Assembly: GCF_000739655.1 (NCBI RefSeq)
Contig: NZ_BATR01000169.1
Coordinates: forward strand, 1 to 35,606
Length of the DNA: 35,606 nt
From: Verrucomicrobium sp. BvORR106
GTDB taxonomy: Bacteria; Verrucomicrobiota; Verrucomicrobiia; Verrucomicrobiales; Verrucomicrobiaceae
Direction of reading: 5' to 3'
How positions within the stretch are numbered: the first letter of the stretch is position 1; every line of letters begins with the position of its first letter. A model generated the notes under the pieces. It was not told the origin of the DNA. It ran no database searches and saw only the letters and a program-made list of their open reading frames with translations. Position numbers and translations under genes: made by a program. Shown piece after piece: positions 1 through 11,700 of the stretch.

Positions 1-226
1 TTCGCCCCAATCGTCCCATGACGCCGCCCTGCAATGACACGCACAAGCTGAGTTCCCCTCATGGGACGTGCCACGGGACCGGGACAAGAATGTCCCTCCC
101 TCCTTTTACTCTCGCCCGCGATGGCAAATCTATCACCATCGCAGGCAAACAATGCATCCATTCACCCAACAGCGGCCAACACCTTGACCACTGACGAACT
201 GACGTACCGACGCACTGGCTACTGAC
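1..226. other. Intergenic stretch downstream of lysS
   Basis: I see no gene here. A perfect 7-base inverted repeat (GCGATGG at 118-124, CCATCGC at 136-142) could form a hairpin but has no T-run. From 190 to 230 the sequence falls into units of about 8 bases built on ACTGACGN, reaching the lysS stop codon. The left end may belong to the far side of another gene's flank outside the window. Confidence 0.4.
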
Positions 227-1690
227 CTACCGCTTCTTCAACTGCGGGAACAGCACCACATCACGGATGCTCTCCGCGCCCGTGAGCATCATGACCAAGC
301 GATCAATCCCAATGCCGATGCCGCCGGCGGAGGGCATGCCGTATTCGAGAGCAAGGAGGAACTCTTCGTCCACTTTTTGAGTTTCCTCGCCCGCCTGGTG
401 TTCCAGACGCTCGCGCTGCACGATGGGATCGTTGAGCTCGCTGTAGCCGGGGGAGATTTCCTGGCCGTTGATGACCAGTTCGTACACATCCACCACGCTG
501 CCGTCGGCCTTGTTCTGCTTGGCCAGGGGCACCAACTCGGCAGGCACATGGGTGACGAAGAGCGGGTCGAAGCTCTTCTCTTCGATGAGCTTTTCAAACA
601 CCTGCTGGCTCACTTCGTAGTCCACCATGCCGGCGCTCACTTCCACGCCCAGCTCGGCGCACTTCGCCTTCTTGTCCTCGAGTGACAGCTCGAACCAGCC
701 CTCTCCCGCCACGCCCTTGATCAGCTCCTTGTAGGGAGCGCGACGCCAGGGGCGCTGGAGGTTGATGGTGCGGGTCACGTTGCCTTCGTCATCCTTGTGC
801 TCGATGAGCAGGCCACCGCAGAACTTCTCCGCGAGGTGGCAGACCATACTCTCCACGAGGTCCGCCATCTGCTCGAAGTCGGAAAAGGCCCAGTAGGCCT
901 CCAGCATGGTAAACTCGGGGTTGTGACGGCGGCTCAGGCCCTCGTTGCGGAAGTTGCGGTTGAGTTCGAAGATCTTCGTGAACCCACCCACCAGGAGACG
1001 CTTGAGGAAGAGCTCCGGCGCGATGCGGAGGTACATCGCCATGTTCAGCGCCTTGAAGAAGGTCTCGAACGGCGTGGCGGCCGCGCCACCGGGAACGTCC
1101 TGCATCATCGGCGTCTCCACTTCCAGGAATCCGCGATCCTGCAGGAAGCGGCGGATCTCCGCCACCATGAGGCTGCGCTGCACGAAGGTGTCGCGGCTGC
1201 GCTCGTTGCTGATGAGGTCCAGATAACGCTGGCGATACTTGATCTCGCGATCCGTCACGCCGTGCCACTTGTCCGGCAGCGGACGCAGGGCCTTGCTCAT
1301 CACCTGGAGGGTCTCGGTGTGCACGGAGGGCTCACCCGTCTTCGTCACGAAGGTCTTGCCGGAAACGCCGAGCCAGTCGCCGATGTCCACGAGCTCGGTC
1401 AGGAGTTCGAAGGCTTCGTCGCCGATCTCTTTCTTGTTCACGTAGCACTGAATGCGGCCCGTGATGTCGGACAGGTCAAAGAACACCGCCTTGCCCATGG
1501 TACGGCGGGCGGTCACGCGACCGGCCACCTTCACTTCCAGATCCGGCTGGAAATCACGGCGCAGCGCGCCCGGCTGGTGAGTCGTGTCAAAGCGTCCGCC
1601 GAAGGGGTCAATGCCACGCGCGACCATGGTGTTGAGCTTGTCGCGGCGGATTTGCAGCAGTTCGGATTCGGAATGTTCTTGTCCTTGCAT
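227..1690 (-). CDS. lysS: Lysyl-tRNA synthetase, class II
   Basis: This enzyme charges tRNA-Lys with lysine in the cytoplasm, using ATP through a lysyl-adenylate. The N-terminal third is an OB-fold anticodon-binding domain (roughly residues 50-155). The class II catalytic core follows, with motif 2 seen as FRNEGLSRRHNPEFTMLE and motif 3 as GIGIGIDRLVMML near the C-terminus. The length, 487 residues, is normal for bacterial LysRS. I chose the ATG at 1690. A TTG at 1705 would add five residues (MTTLP) and is less likely, and neither has a clear ribosome binding site. The gene is divergent from the phosphoesterase gene, and the two ATG codons overlap on opposite strands within the bases CATG at 1688-1691. 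Identity is certain; only the start is open. Confidence 0.97.
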   Translation of the reverse strand: MQGQEHSESELLQIRRDKLNTMVARGIDPFGGRFDTTHQPGALRRDFQPDLEVKVAGRVTARRTMGKAVFFDLSDITGRIQCYVNKKEIGDEAFELLTELVDIGDWLGVSGKTFVTKTGEPSVHTETLQVMSKALRPLPDKWHGVTDREIKYRQRYLDLISNERSRDTFVQRSLMVAEIRRFLQDRGFLEVETPMMQDVPGGAAATPFETFFKALNMAMYLRIAPELFLKRLLVGGFTKIFELNRNFRNEGLSRRHNPEFTMLEAYWAFSDFEQMADLVESMVCHLAEKFCGGLLIEHKDDEGNVTRTINLQRPWRRAPYKELIKGVAGEGWFELSLEDKKAKCAELGVEVSAGMVDYEVSQQVFEKLIEEKSFDPLFVTHVPAELVPLAKQNKADGSVVDVYELVINGQEISPGYSELNDPIVQRERLEHQAGEETQKVDEEFLLALEYGMPSAGGIGIGIDRLVMMLTGAESIRDVVLFPQLKKR

Positions 1691-2453
1691 GGGAAGTGTC
1701 GTCAATTATGCGGCAGTGAGCGGAAACGCACCTCTAGCCGAGACTCTGGTATTTGCTACTGCAAAGGTGTGCCCGGAGAATGACGTGTGGCTGGACAGCC
1801 GCGGCGCACTGTGGCATCCGGGCAGTCGCTGGCTGGCCGTGGCCGATCTCCACTACGGCTATGAGCTCACCATGCGCCGGGCCGGTGGCCTCTTCCCCCA
1901 GTGGGGCATGGGCGACATCCGCGCCCGCCTCCAGGCCCTGATCCGGCACTATCAACCGGAGAAGCTCATCCTCGCGGGCGACGTCATGGACAGCAGCGGC
2001 TCGGCGGAAGAGACCCTCACCCTGCTGGCCGCCCTTCAGCCCCAGGTGCCCACCCTCATCTGCCTGGAGGGCAATCACGAGCGCCCCGCCCTGCTCAAGC
2101 GCTGGACCTTCCAACGCTGGCACCGGGAAGACGGCGGCTACCTCTTTCACCACGGCCACAACCCGCAGGAGGTGCTGGACTGCCCCGAAGCCACCGCAGG
2201 CGCCACCGTCCAAATCACCGGCCACTGGCACCCCGCCGTCACGCTCAACGACGGTGCAGGCACCTCCATGAAGCTGCCCGCCCTCATCCAGCAGCGCCCC
2301 CGGTCCCGTCGTACTCTATCGGTGCACCACCACCACTGGATCCTCCCCGCCTTCTCCCCCTGGGCCCGCGGCGGCCGCCTGCCAGCCCCCGCTGAAAACG
2401 TGCGACAAGAAACCTGGGCCTGCCATCAGCGGCGAGTTTTCGCGGTGGGGTGA
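1689..2453 (+). CDS. pdeM: PdeM-like metallophosphoesterase (ligase-associated type)
   Basis: This is a calcineurin-like metal-dependent phosphoesterase of the small family often found beside an ATP-dependent DNA ligase, a DEXH helicase and an exonuclease in repair clusters. Those partners are not in this window. Visible metal-binding motifs, in order, are VADLHYG (D-x-H), ILAGDVMDS (GDxxD-like), CLEGNHER (GNHE) and ITGHWHPAV (GHxHP). The C-terminal LPAFSPWARGG resembles the LPAF segment typical of PdeM. The ATG at 1689 gives 254 residues but overlaps the lysS start on the other strand. A GTG at 1767 would leave about 76 bases for two divergent promoters and begins only a little before the family's usual first strand. 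It ends 7 bases before a palindromic repeat and is convergent with the Sel1 gene. The substrate is unknown. Confidence 0.85.
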   Translation: MGSVVNYAAVSGNAPLAETLVFATAKVCPENDVWLDSRGALWHPGSRWLAVADLHYGYELTMRRAGGLFPQWGMGDIRARLQALIRHYQPEKLILAGDVMDSSGSAEETLTLLAALQPQVPTLICLEGNHERPALLKRWTFQRWHREDGGYLFHHGHNPQEVLDCPEATAGATVQITGHWHPAVTLNDGAGTSMKLPALIQQRPRSRRTLSVHHHHWILPAFSPWARGGRLPAPAENVRQETWACHQRRVFAVG

Positions 2454-2459
2454 GGCACT

Positions 2460-2580
2460 AAAAATTAGGAATTCTGAATTAGGAATGATGAATGGAGAAC
2501 CCAATGGCTAAACCCTCTCAGCAGGGTGCAGCTCAGGCGCAGTTCATTCCTAATTCCTAATTCATCATTCCTAATTTTTT
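2460..2580. terminator. Heptamer-built palindrome between convergent genes; probable bidirectional terminator
   Basis: The left arm 2460-2493 reads AAAAAT followed by 7-base units TAGGAAT, TCTGAAT, TAGGAAT, GATGAAT. The right arm 2546-2580 reads ATTCCTA, ATTCCTA, ATTCATC, ATTCCTA, then ATTTTTT, which is the same set of units in reverse complement. The arms can pair imperfectly around a loop of about 52 bases. An A-run starts the left arm and a T-run ends the right, so a transcript from either side would carry a stem followed by U residues. It sits exactly between two converging stop codons (2453 and 2590). Confidence 0.6.
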
Positions 2581-2589
2581 GATCCAGCT

Positions 2590-3735
2590 TTAGCTGATCA
2601 CCACCGGCTTGTCCCCGCTGTCCTGATCCTTCTTCGGCGCGGGCTTCGCACGACGGCGCGGTACGGCTTCCTCCTGCAAAATCCGGTCTTCCACCAGAGG
2701 CTTGGCACCAGACTCCGGCGTGGGATCTTTCTCGGTGAAGGCTGACTGCTTTTTGTAGGTCTTGAGACGCTCGCTGAGTTCCTGTTCCAGCTTCGCTTTG
2801 TCCTCGGGCTTGACGTCGCCGTCCTTGTCGCCATCCAGCATGACGATGGCCTTCATCTGGGTCTGCACGGCTTCGCCGAACTTCCCGCTGCGCGCCAGAG
2901 CCGCCGCCAGGGTGTCGATCATCTCATACTGCTTGCCGCTGAGCTTCTCGACCGCGTTCCGCGCGAACTCAACGGCGGATTCGCCATCATGGAAGCTGTC
3001 GTCCGGGCACACGGCCAGGAACCACGCGAGGTCGTTGCGAGCCCAGGGATCATCCGAGCGCGCGGCCCGACGATACCAGGCCTCAGCCCGACGATAGTCC
3101 AACGGCACGCCCGTGCCCGTGTAGTAAAGGTAGGCCAGGTGCGTCATCGCGCGGATCAGGCCGTTCTGTGCGGCCTTCAGGTACCACTCTGCGGCTTCGC
3201 GGGTGTTCTTGTCGATCCCCAGACCACGCTCCAGCTTGAAGGCATACATCGCCTGGGAGGGGGCAAAGTCCTGATCCGCCGCCCGCTTCAGCCACTTGTT
3301 GGCCTCGGCCTGGTTCTTCTCCACGCCTTTGCCCAGTTCGTAGCACTGGGAGAGATTCTGCTGCGCCAGGGCCAGACCGTACTTGGCGGCCTTTTCATAC
3401 CACTCGAAGGCCTTCTTCTCATCCTTCGGGAAGCCCACCCCCTCTTCATTCATCGTGCCCAGGGCGTTCATCGCCTCCAGCTTCTCCTTCTCCGCCGCCC
3501 GGGTCAGCCATTCGGCCGCTTTTTTCTCATCCTTTGGCATGCCTTCTCCTCCGAGATAGCGGATGCCCAGCTCAAACTGCGCATCGGCATTGCCTCGCTC
3601 CGCCAGCTGCTGCAGCGCGGCCGGATCAAAGTCGTCCCCCACACCTCCATTTTGTGCATGCAAAGGCAGAACACCCACCAGCAGAGCGGCCGCGCCCAGA
3701 AGCGCGAAGCGAAGGATTTTCATGGGATTAAACAT
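2590..3735 (-). CDS. Secreted Sel1/TPR-repeat protein
   Basis: A protein of about 381 residues with an N-terminal signal peptide (MKILRFALLGAAALLVG, cleavage probably after the LHAQ region), so it is exported to the periplasm or surface. Five consecutive Sel1-like helical repeats follow, each with the pattern of a LG...Y..G.GV segment, then D..KA.EWY.KAA (for example KKAFEWYEKAAKYG and REAAEWYLKAAQNG). After the repeats is a TPR-like helical part (residues about 240-320). The tail is charged and rich in Lys, Glu and Pro. Sel1 proteins are usually scaffolds for protein-protein contacts, but the partner cannot be read from sequence. Start: ATG 3735 (MFNPMKIL) or ATG 3723 (MKIL); both keep the signal peptide. 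A TTG at 3783 is unlikely because it would reach almost to the divergent neighbour. Confidence 0.88.
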   Translation of the reverse strand: MFNPMKILRFALLGAAALLVGVLPLHAQNGGVGDDFDPAALQQLAERGNADAQFELGIRYLGGEGMPKDEKKAAEWLTRAAEKEKLEAMNALGTMNEEGVGFPKDEKKAFEWYEKAAKYGLALAQQNLSQCYELGKGVEKNQAEANKWLKRAADQDFAPSQAMYAFKLERGLGIDKNTREAAEWYLKAAQNGLIRAMTHLAYLYYTGTGVPLDYRRAEAWYRRAARSDDPWARNDLAWFLAVCPDDSFHDGESAVEFARNAVEKLSGKQYEMIDTLAAALARSGKFGEAVQTQMKAIVMLDGDKDGDVKPEDKAKLEQELSERLKTYKKQSAFTEKDPTPESGAKPLVEDRILQEEAVPRRRAKPAPKKDQDSGDKPVVIS

Positions 3736-3794
3736 ATCGGGTAAGAATACGAACGACAACCTCAGACATCTTCCCAGCAGCAACCGTTCCGATC

Positions 3795-4208
3795 ATGTTG
3801 CGCTACTTTTCCCGTCTCAATCGCGCCCGGAAGGTCCTTTGGAGCTACCTCCTGTGGTGGATCCACACCGTCGGGCACCATTTTGAGCCCCGGCCACGCC
3901 TCTGGCTCACCTCCCTCGGGCTCAGCGGCATCATCGGCCTGGCCCTTCTGCTGAGCACCCGCACCTCCTCCGCCGGCACCACCCGGCTAGACCGCTGGCA
4001 GATCTTCCGCCTCTTTCTCATGCCGTTTTGCGTCTCCAGCTTCGCCGCCCTGGTAAAGGACCAAGGCTTCCTCCTCATCTTCCCACCCACCTGGCAGGAA
4101 AACCTCAGCGCCCTCACCCTCATCGCCGCCTTCTGGGGACTCACGGGGCTGCTGGAGCGTGTTTATGCGTTGAAGGTACCGGCGCCTCAGCTTGAACGAC
4201 AAAGTTGA
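3795..4208 (+). CDS. Small membrane protein, function unknown
   Basis: A 137-residue protein I do not recognise. The N-terminus is basic and aromatic (MLRYFSRLNRARKVLWSYLL) and is followed by three hydrophobic segments at about residues 39-56, 71-88 and 107-124. It is therefore probably an inner-membrane protein with a cytoplasmic basic N-terminus. Codon positions show the strong third-position G/C of the neighbours, which supports real coding on this strand rather than on the opposite one. It is divergent from the Sel1 gene with about 60 bases between starts. Downstream is a repeat-filled gap. No conserved motif suggests an activity. Confidence 0.6.
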   Translation: MLRYFSRLNRARKVLWSYLLWWIHTVGHHFEPRPRLWLTSLGLSGIIGLALLLSTRTSSAGTTRLDRWQIFRLFLMPFCVSSFAALVKDQGFLLIFPPTWQENLSALTLIAAFWGLTGLLERVYALKVPAPQLERQS

Positions 4209-4226
4209 AGCGGACCTGTTCCGGGG

Positions 4227-4261
4227 AAACTTCAAAGTCCAAACTTCAAACTTCAGAAGTT
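4227..4261 (+). repeat. Heptamer tandem array (AAACTTC)
   Basis: Units are AAACTTC (4227), AAAGTCC (4234), AAACTTC (4241) and AAACTTC (4248), then a degenerate AGAAGTT. The period is exactly 7 bases. It lies in the gap after the small membrane protein gene. Confidence 0.8.
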
Positions 4262-4348
4262 CCCCGGGCCTCGCTGCTACCCACCGCAAATAGCGGTCGC
4301 AAGAGCTTGCTGACGCAAAATCCCGCCCCAAGAGGACCGCGTCTCCGC

Positions 4349-4383
4349 ATTCCTAATTCCTAATTCCTAATTCCTAATTTTTG
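4349..4383 (+). repeat. Heptamer tandem array (ATTCCTA)
   Basis: Four perfect ATTCCTA units fill 4349-4376, followed by ATTTTTG. The unit and the T-rich ending match the right arm of the palindrome at 2546-2580, so this is a dispersed family rather than a local accident. It lies about 40 bases before the LysR start codon. Confidence 0.85.
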
Positions 4384-4422
4384 GTTTCTCTTATGCCCAA
4401 TCGTTCTTAAACTCCCCCACCC

Positions 4423-5394
4423 ATGGAACTCCGGCATCTGCGCTATTTCCAGGCCGTGGCCGAGGAACTCAGCTTCTCGAAAGCCGCGGAGAAGCTCCAC
4501 ATCGCCCAGCCAGCCCTGAGCCGCACGGTCAAGGAGTTGGAGGATGACCTCGGCGCGGAGCTTCTCCAGCGCACGAAGCGCAGCGTGAAACTCACCCCCG
4601 CCGGGGCGGTGCTCCTGCATGAGGCGGGCATCCTGCTGGGCCTGTGCGAGGAAGCCATCCGCAAGGTCCACCGCACTGTGAAAGGCCAGGAGGGCGAGCT
4701 CCGCCTCGGCTTCATCGGACCGCCCACCCAGCCCTTTCTCTCACGACTCCTCAAGGAGTACCGCCGCCGTCATCCCCGCGTGACCGTCATTCTTGAGGAA
4801 CGCACCCCTGAGCGCGTCTGGGAAATGGTCTCCAAGGACCGCATCGACGTCGGCCTCACCCGCCCCGTCGCCGCCAGCGACCGCATCCCCCTCCAGACCC
4901 TCCTCCTGCGTCGCGAGTCCCTCTCCGTCGTCGTCCCCCGCAGCCACCCCCTCGCCAGCGAGGCCAAGGTCACCTGGAAGATGCTGGAAGGCCTCCCCCT
5001 CATCGTCCTCGCCCGCCGCGAAGGCGTCGGCCTGTACGACCGCATCATGATCGGCTGCCACCGCGCCGGGTTCTCCCCCAAGCTCACCCTCACCCCCAGC
5101 ATCGTCGGCACCGTCGTCACCTACGTCGAAGCCGGCGCCGGCATCGGCGTCGTCCCCGAAAGCGTCGACACCCTCACCCGCAACCCCGACCTCATCTTCA
5201 AACCCCTCCACCCCATCGTCTCCGTCGACCTCGTCATGGTCTGGAACAAGGGAGCGGGCGGGAGTAATCCCGCTGCTGAGGCCTTTAGGGCGTTGGTCAG
5301 TGAGTGGGTGAATCAGGACGTACTCATGCCAGTGGGCAGTGGGCAGTCATCAGAAAGTGACACAGCCGTCCCGGCTGTGGTCAGGGGTATTTGA
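4423..5394 (+). CDS. LysR-family transcriptional regulator
   Basis: A 323-residue LysR-type regulator. The N-terminal winged helix-turn-helix is clear (MELRHLRYFQAVAEELSF, then AAEKLHIAQPALSR, with LTPAG at the wing). The C-terminal part is a periplasmic-binding-protein-like effector domain (from about residue 90, GELRLGFIGPP, to about 300). It would bind DNA as a tetramer and respond to a small molecule. The closest overall feel is the CatM/BenM-CbbR type, but the ligand cannot be named. No target gene is obvious: neither neighbour is divergent from it. The last 20 or so residues are odd. They are translated from a CAGTGGG heptamer array and a perfect hairpin (5361-5379), so the original C-terminus has probably been extended or replaced by repeat DNA. 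Confidence 0.93.
   Translation: MELRHLRYFQAVAEELSFSKAAEKLHIAQPALSRTVKELEDDLGAELLQRTKRSVKLTPAGAVLLHEAGILLGLCEEAIRKVHRTVKGQEGELRLGFIGPPTQPFLSRLLKEYRRRHPRVTVILEERTPERVWEMVSKDRIDVGLTRPVAASDRIPLQTLLLRRESLSVVVPRSHPLASEAKVTWKMLEGLPLIVLARREGVGLYDRIMIGCHRAGFSPKLTLTPSIVGTVVTYVEAGAGIGVVPESVDTLTRNPDLIFKPLHPIVSVDLVMVWNKGAGGSNPAAEAFRALVSEWVNQDVLMPVGSGQSSESDTAVPAVVRGI
5330..5357 (+). repeat. Heptamer array (CAGTGGG) inside the LysR 3' end
   Basis: Units CAGTGGG (5330), CAGTGGG (5337), CAGTCAT (5344) and CAGAAAG (5351), period 7, lying inside the coding sequence just before its stop codon. Confidence 0.7.
5358..5383. repeat. Hairpin element at the LysR 3' end
   Basis: CACAGCCG (5361-5368), loop TCC, CGGCTGTG (5372-5379): a perfect 8-base stem with a 3-base loop, extended by TGA/TCA on the outside with one unpaired base. 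It has the form of a small REP-like palindrome and could act as a transcription terminator or mRNA 3' end. It is translated before the stop at 5392-5394. Confidence 0.65.
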
Positions 5395-5764
5395 GCGTTC
5401 TCTGACGGTCATTCACCCTGAGCCATTTGCACCTCTACCCCTTCGTATCCCAGTGCGTCAGTAGGCGGTGCGTCAGTTCGTCAGAATCCGTAATTTTGCT
5501 CACCAAAAAGTGTTTTGCCCCCGTTTAGCGTCAAGTCAGCGTCCGTCAGCGGTTCACTTTCTTATCCCTTGCCCCTTAACCCTCTTCCCTCTCTGAGTCA
5601 GCGGTTCCCCCTTATCCCTCTTCCCTAACCCCTTTTCCCTCTCCCCGTTAGTGTGAATCAGTGGTTCGTCTTTCTCCTAAACCAAGCTCCGCCGCCTAAA
5701 CGCCCGCTTGCGGGCTCTCAACCAGCCGCTTGCGGCGTCTCAACCTAGGCCGTATCTTCCCGGC
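5395..5764. repeat. Gene-free repeat-rich gap before the U32 gene
   Basis: No gene is visible. Around 5450-5500 are units of about 8 bases based on GTCAGTNC. Heptamer arrays occupy 5562-5589 (TTATCCC, TTGCCCC, TTAACCC, TCTTCCC) and 5612-5646 (TTATCCC, TCTTCCC, TAACCCC, TTTTCCC, TCTCCCC). Each array is preceded by the direct repeat GTCAGCGGTTC (5545-5555 and 5597-5607), and a third diverged copy, ATCAGTGGTTC, is at 5657-5667. The segment therefore arose by duplication of a unit of roughly 52-60 bases. Two small hairpins with the core CGCTTGCG follow at 5702-5715 and 5725-5736, each followed by a CTCAACC-like tail. Confidence 0.75.
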
Positions 5765-8391
<2,627 letters not shown>

Positions 8392-8739
8392 CCACAAGGA
8401 AGAAAGCATTCCACTGGAAGCTTTCGGACACGCGCGCATTTTCCCATTCGGCTACTCGCTTTAGCCTCCGCAGTCGCTAGAAACCATTGCTTGGTGCTCC
8501 CCTTAAAAATGGGCCAAGCCTTGGTAGCCATAGGTGCCACAATGCGAAGTCGCTAAAGATCGCAATGGATTTACACGACGAACTATCAGTTTGCAGGCTG
8601 GACATTTTCAATGGCCTACGCAATCCTTAGCCCTCAAGGTGAGCAAATTACCGTTCATCGATCAGAAGTGCTTGCCCTGCGTCCAGTGTCGCCATAGTTC
8701 CACCGTACGCTTGCTCTTCCTCTGCAAAACTTTCTGGAA
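8392..8739. other. Island left boundary; gene-free gap
   Basis: About 350 bases without a convincing gene and visibly less GC-rich than the U32 gene before it. An imperfect palindrome follows the U32 stop at 8402-8425: GAAAGC, a bulged A, TTCCA, then TGGAA and GCTTTC. It may serve as a terminator although no T-run follows. A short open frame on the plus strand (GTG 8534 to the TGA at 8741-8743) ends in an ATGA overlap with the helicase start. Its product (69 residues, with a CLPCVQC motif) matches nothing I know and its composition is not protein-like. No integrase, tRNA or insertion sequence was seen. Confidence 0.5.
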
Positions 8740-11700
8740 ATGACTGAATCGCCCTCTCCAGCCCTTGCCTCACTACGAGACAATCGCCCCACCAGGGGGA
8801 CCGTTGGTGACTTCCTGAAGCAAGAAATACTGCCCGACAGCATACTTTCGTTCGTTTCCGCCTACTTTACGGTTCATGCATATCAAGCTCTCGCTGAACA
8901 GCTTGAGAATGCCGACCACCTGCGATTTCTCTTCGGCGAGCCAACATTCATTTCAGGCATCGACAAAGGAGGCAAGCAGTCAGCGAATTTCAAGCTAACC
9001 GAAAACGGCCTGACCATAGCCAAAACACTGGTGCAGGGGGCAGCAGCAAGAGCTTGTGCCGCATGGATTGATCGCATGGTCCAGATTCGCTCGATCCGCC
9101 AATCGAACTTCCTTCACGGGAAGGCGTACCACATCCAAAACGGTAACGCCTCCAGCGCAATTCTTGGCAGCTCCAACTTCACGGTTCCAGGCCTTGGGCT
9201 GGGCCCGAACAGTAACATTGAGCTAAACCTGATTGTCGACTCTGACCGAGATCGGAGAGACCTCAAAGCTTGGTTCGATGAGGTTTGGACCGACGAGCGG
9301 CTAACCAAGGACGTTAAGCAGGAAGTTTTGACCTACCTCAATCGGCTCTCCGCTCCCAACTCGCCCCAGTTCATTTACTTCCTCACACTCTACCATCTCT
9401 TCAGGGGAGAGCTCGAGGGTGCGAAGGAAACAGATGACAACCTCAGAACCAGCAGTCTCCTTGAGGCAAACGTCTGGAAGATGCTTTACTCGTTCCAAAA
9501 GGACGGGGTTAAGGGTGCAATCAACAAAATCCGCGACTACAACGGCTGCATTTTGGCAGACAGCGTCGGGCTAGGAAAAACTTTCGAGGCCCTGGCCGTG
9601 ATCAAATACTTCGAGCTAAGGAATGAAAAGGTCCTCGTTCTCTGTCCAAAGAAACTCAGGCAAAACTGGACCGTGTTTCGTTCCAACAGCCGCCTGAATC
9701 CGCTGCTCGACGACCGCTTTGCCTTCGACGTGCTTTCCCACACAGATTTATCCCGCACCTCAGGAATGACGGGCGATCACGATCTCGCTAATTTCCACTG
9801 GGACAACTACGGGCTCGTGGTAATTGACGAGTCGCACAACTTCCGCAACAACGCTGTTGGGAAACCAAATGACGACGGAACGTCGCGGCGCACCCGATAT
9901 GAGAGGCTCCTGGAGGACGTGATTCAGTCCGGGCAGAAGACCAAGGTACTCCTGCTTTCCGCCACCCCGGTCAACAACGGTATCTCAGACCTGCGAAATC
10001 AGATTTCCTTCATTGCGGGTGGCGACGTAGCTCGCTCAGCAGACCCGACTCACGATGGTGCCTTCAAAGAGAAGCTCGGCATTCCGAGCGTCAAAGAAAC
10101 AACCCGTAAAGCCCAGGCCAAGTTCACACTCTGGACCAAAAAGCCAGCCGAGCAACGAAAGTCACGCGACCTCATTCATGAGCTGGGCAGCGACTTCTTC
10201 CATCTCCTCGACGGTTTGACGATCGCGCGCTCGCGAGCGCAGATCAAACGCTACTACTCTCAGGAAATGGAGAAGCTTGGCGGATTTCCGAAGCGCAATG
10301 CCCCCCTCGCAGAATATCCTCACATTGATTTGAATCAGGAGTTTCTCTCTTTCGAGGAACTCGACCGGCGGATCGGAGAGTTGACGTTGAGCCTCTACCA
10401 TCCCAGCACCAAGCTGAAAAAGGATCTTCCCCCTCAAGTTCGCGCCCACTACGAGCAAAAAATCGGCAACTTCAACCAGGCCGGCCGCGAGCGGATCCTC
10501 ATCGCCATGATGAAGATCAACTTCCTCAAACGGCTGGAAAGTTCGATCGACTCCTTCCGCCTTACTCTCGCGCGCACGATTGAGAAAATCGACCGTCTTG
10601 AAATGAAGCTCCAGGCTTTCCAGGAAGCTCGGAGCGCCAATCCCCAGCTCGACTTTGCCAATCTCTCCGAAGATGACTTCGACGATCTGGACCTCGACCC
10701 CGAAGATCTTGAGATCGGCGGCAAACACAAGATCAACCTCAGCCACCTCAACCTCCCAGATTGGTTGCTCGCCGTTCGTCTGGATAGGGACCAACTGCAG
10801 AACTTGCTGGATCACGCCAACCCCGTGACTGTCGTGCGCGATGCCAAGCTCACGCGCGTGAGAGAGATCATCACTGAAAAAGTGAAGAGACCGGGCAAAA
10901 ACAAGGACGGTAAGCCGGTGCGAAAGGTCATCATTTTCACGGCCTTTGCCGATACGGCCCGCTACCTGTACGAACACCTCGCCCCTTATTGCCGTGATAC
11001 GCTCGGCGTTCACAGCGCGCTCATCTGCGGTGGGGGGAAGTACAAGACCTCGCTCGGCGGCAATGATTTCGAGCAAATACTGACCAACTTCTCGCCGATT
11101 TCGAAGAAGCGTGACAAGCAGCGTCAGCTTCCTCAAGACGAGGAAATCGACCTACTCATTGCCACCGACTGCATCTCGGAAGGCCAAAACCTCCAGGATG
11201 CCGATCTTCTGATCAACTACGACATCCACTGGAATCCGGTCCGCATCATCCAGCGCTTTGGCCGCATCGACCGGATCGGATCGAAGAACAAGACAGTCTC
11301 GCTGGTCAATTTCTGGCCTACCAAGGATCTTGACGCCTACCTCAATGTGAAGAACCGCGTCGAGGACCGGATGGCGCTTGTCGATCTCACCGCCTCTGGT
11401 GAGGACAATCTGCTCGCCTCAGACCAGATCGAAGATTTGATAAAAACTGATCTGCACTACCGCAACCAGCAGCTCAAACGCCTCCAGAACGAAATCCTCG
11501 ATCTTGAGGAACTGGAAGACGAGATGATCTCGCTCGCTGACTTTTCGCTCACGGACTTTCGACTGGATCTGCTCAAGTTCCTGGAAAACAATCGCGAGCA
11601 GCTTGAATCTGCGGAACTCGGTCTCTACGCCATCGTTCCTCCGGATCCGCAATTACCCGCTTCCCAGCCAGGTATCCTTTTCTGCCTGCGCCAGCGAGAT

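Noticed and set aside
2460-5667. Reading the short repeat arrays as CRISPR
   Set aside because: Units are 7 bases long, directly adjacent, with no unique spacers and no cas genes.
8534-8743. A 69-residue plus-strand frame starting with GTG and ending in an ATGA overlap with the helicase start
   Set aside because: The overlap and a CLPCVQC motif made it tempting, but composition is not protein-like and no family is recognised. It is left as a note in the boundary region.
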